37,465 nucleotides of DNA from Bacillota bacterium. GTDB taxonomy: Bacteria; Bacillota; Clostridia; Acetivibrionales; DTU013. Below, one piece after another: positions 36,938 to 37,465 of this stretch; position 1 is the stretch's first letter; every line of letters starts with the position of its first letter. A model generated the notes under the pieces. It was not told the DNA's origin. It was given only the letters and a program-made list of their open reading frames with translations, and did not search any database. The position numbers and the translations under genes are program-made. Where the stretch lies: NCBI GenBank assembly GCA_023435925.1, contig JAEZLF010000069.1, positions 1 to 37,465 of the forward strand. Direction: 5' to 3'.

Positions 36938-37465
36938 ATGATTAACATAAATTTATGGATGGAGCGTTTTACAAAAACTCTCAAAGAAACATTCGGCGAA
37001 CGTATTTATTTTGTTGGTCTACAAGGAAGTTACGGCAGAGGTGAAGCAACTGAAGCAAGTGATATTGATGCGGTGGTTATTTTAGATCAACTGACGGTTG
37101 AGGATATAAAATCATATAGCGACATGCTTGATATCCTTCCTAACAGAGAATTGATTTGTGGTTTCCTTTCAGGAAAGGATGAGCTTATAAATTGGGAGCC
37201 ATCAGATTTATTTCAGTTTTACTATGATACCACGCCAATTGTAGGAACTCTTGATGGGTTGCTTTCAAAAATCGATAATGTAGCGGTAGACCATGCCATT
37301 AAAACTGGTGCTTGCAACATTTATCATGGATGTATACACAATATGTTATATGAAAAAAGTGATGATATAGTGCGTGGATTATATAAGTTGGCATCCTTTG
37401 TTATTCAGGCTGTTGCATTTCGGAACATGGGCAAATATATCAAGTGTCAAAAAGATTTACTTGAA
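36938..37465 (+). CDS. Nucleotidyltransferase-domain protein (partial, cut by window end)
   Basis: ATG 36938, behind GGAGG (36928-36932), opens a frame of 176 codons that runs off the window without a stop. The N-terminal part has the Pol-beta-type nucleotidyltransferase signature GSYGRGEATEASDIDAVVI (about 29-47), with the GSxxxG loop and the metal-binding Asp-x-Asp of SDID. This is the fold of aminoglycoside nucleotidyltransferases, MNT toxins-antitoxins and related enzymes. The following region (about 95-176) is helical and could be a substrate-binding or HEPN-like part. Whether it adenylylates an antibiotic, a protein or something else cannot be told. Confidence 0.8.
   Translation, partial: MININLWMERFTKTLKETFGERIYFVGLQGSYGRGEATEASDIDAVVILDQLTVEDIKSYSDMLDILPNRELICGFLSGKDELINWEPSDLFQFYYDTTPIVGTLDGLLSKIDNVAVDHAIKTGACNIYHGCIHNMLYEKSDDIVRGLYKLASFVIQAVAFRNMGKYIKCQKDLLE

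Overview
The window looks like chromosome from an anaerobic member of the Clostridia (Firmicutes), probably close to the Lachnospiraceae or Ruminiclostridium-type plant-fibre degraders; I cannot fix a genus. The evidence is mid-to-low GC, strong AGGAGG-type ribosome binding sites throughout, a B12-riboswitch-controlled cobinamide salvage operon, a Re-type citrate synthase (an enzyme of strict anaerobes), short chemoreceptors, and plant-polysaccharide glycosidases (GH95, GH43, GH51, GH42) with a MalFGK-type sugar importer.

Layout. 1-5984: cobalamin riboswitch and terminator, then cobO, btuF, btuC, btuD, cobU, cobS and an operon terminator: corrinoid uptake, adenosylation and nucleotide-loop assembly. 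6198-6390: an unusual compound palindromic element. 6464-9332: an OmpR-type response regulator overlapping a multi-membrane-span histidine kinase. 9351-10935: an ECF-transporter substrate-binding subunit with a near-consensus promoter and tandem upstream operator-like repeats, then an MBL-fold hydrolase, ending in a bidirectional terminator. 10991-12250 (minus): a short chemoreceptor. 12348-16607: a promoter embedded in TTGTA-type dyads, then Re-citrate synthase, aconitase and a GntR/FCD regulator, the first steps from acetyl-CoA and oxaloacetate towards 2-oxoglutarate and glutamate. 16701-17274: tRNA-Glu(CTC) and a Dabb-domain protein. 17822-21672: a six-span chemoreceptor and a GH95 fucosidase or galactosidase. 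21695-23378 (minus): a yhcH/yiaL gene remnant and a Mef-like MFS efflux pump. The pump is preceded by a 12-codon leader peptide, interleaved hairpins, a hairpin masking its Shine-Dalgarno sequence and a second short ORF. This is the architecture of antibiotic-induced attenuation and is the most interesting find. 23753-25051: a serine hydrolase followed, in frame after its stop, by 60 open codons that look like a gene relic. 25068-32077 (minus): an arabinan-type utilisation operon (binding protein, two permeases, GH51, GH43) with a promoter, a perfect 16-bp operator and a LacI regulator. 32281-34594: a gene relic and a GH42 glycosidase. 34742-37465: AraC/GyrI-like regulator, GGGACA-rich hairpin repeat, tRNA-dihydrouridine synthase-like protein and a nucleotidyltransferase cut by the window end.

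How the parts work together. The left part salvages corrinoids. The middle holds signalling, vitamin-type uptake and central carbon genes. The right part imports and degrades arabinose- and galactose-containing oligosaccharides in the cytoplasm: none of the four glycosidases has a signal peptide, so the substrates must be taken up first. No ATPase gene for the sugar importer is present, so a shared MsmX-type ATPase is presumably encoded elsewhere. No CRISPR array, intact transposase, rRNA or prophage gene was seen. Several gene relics (yhcH, the frame after the hydrolase, the relic before GH42, the minus frame at 17347-17523) show that the accessory right half has been remodelled.
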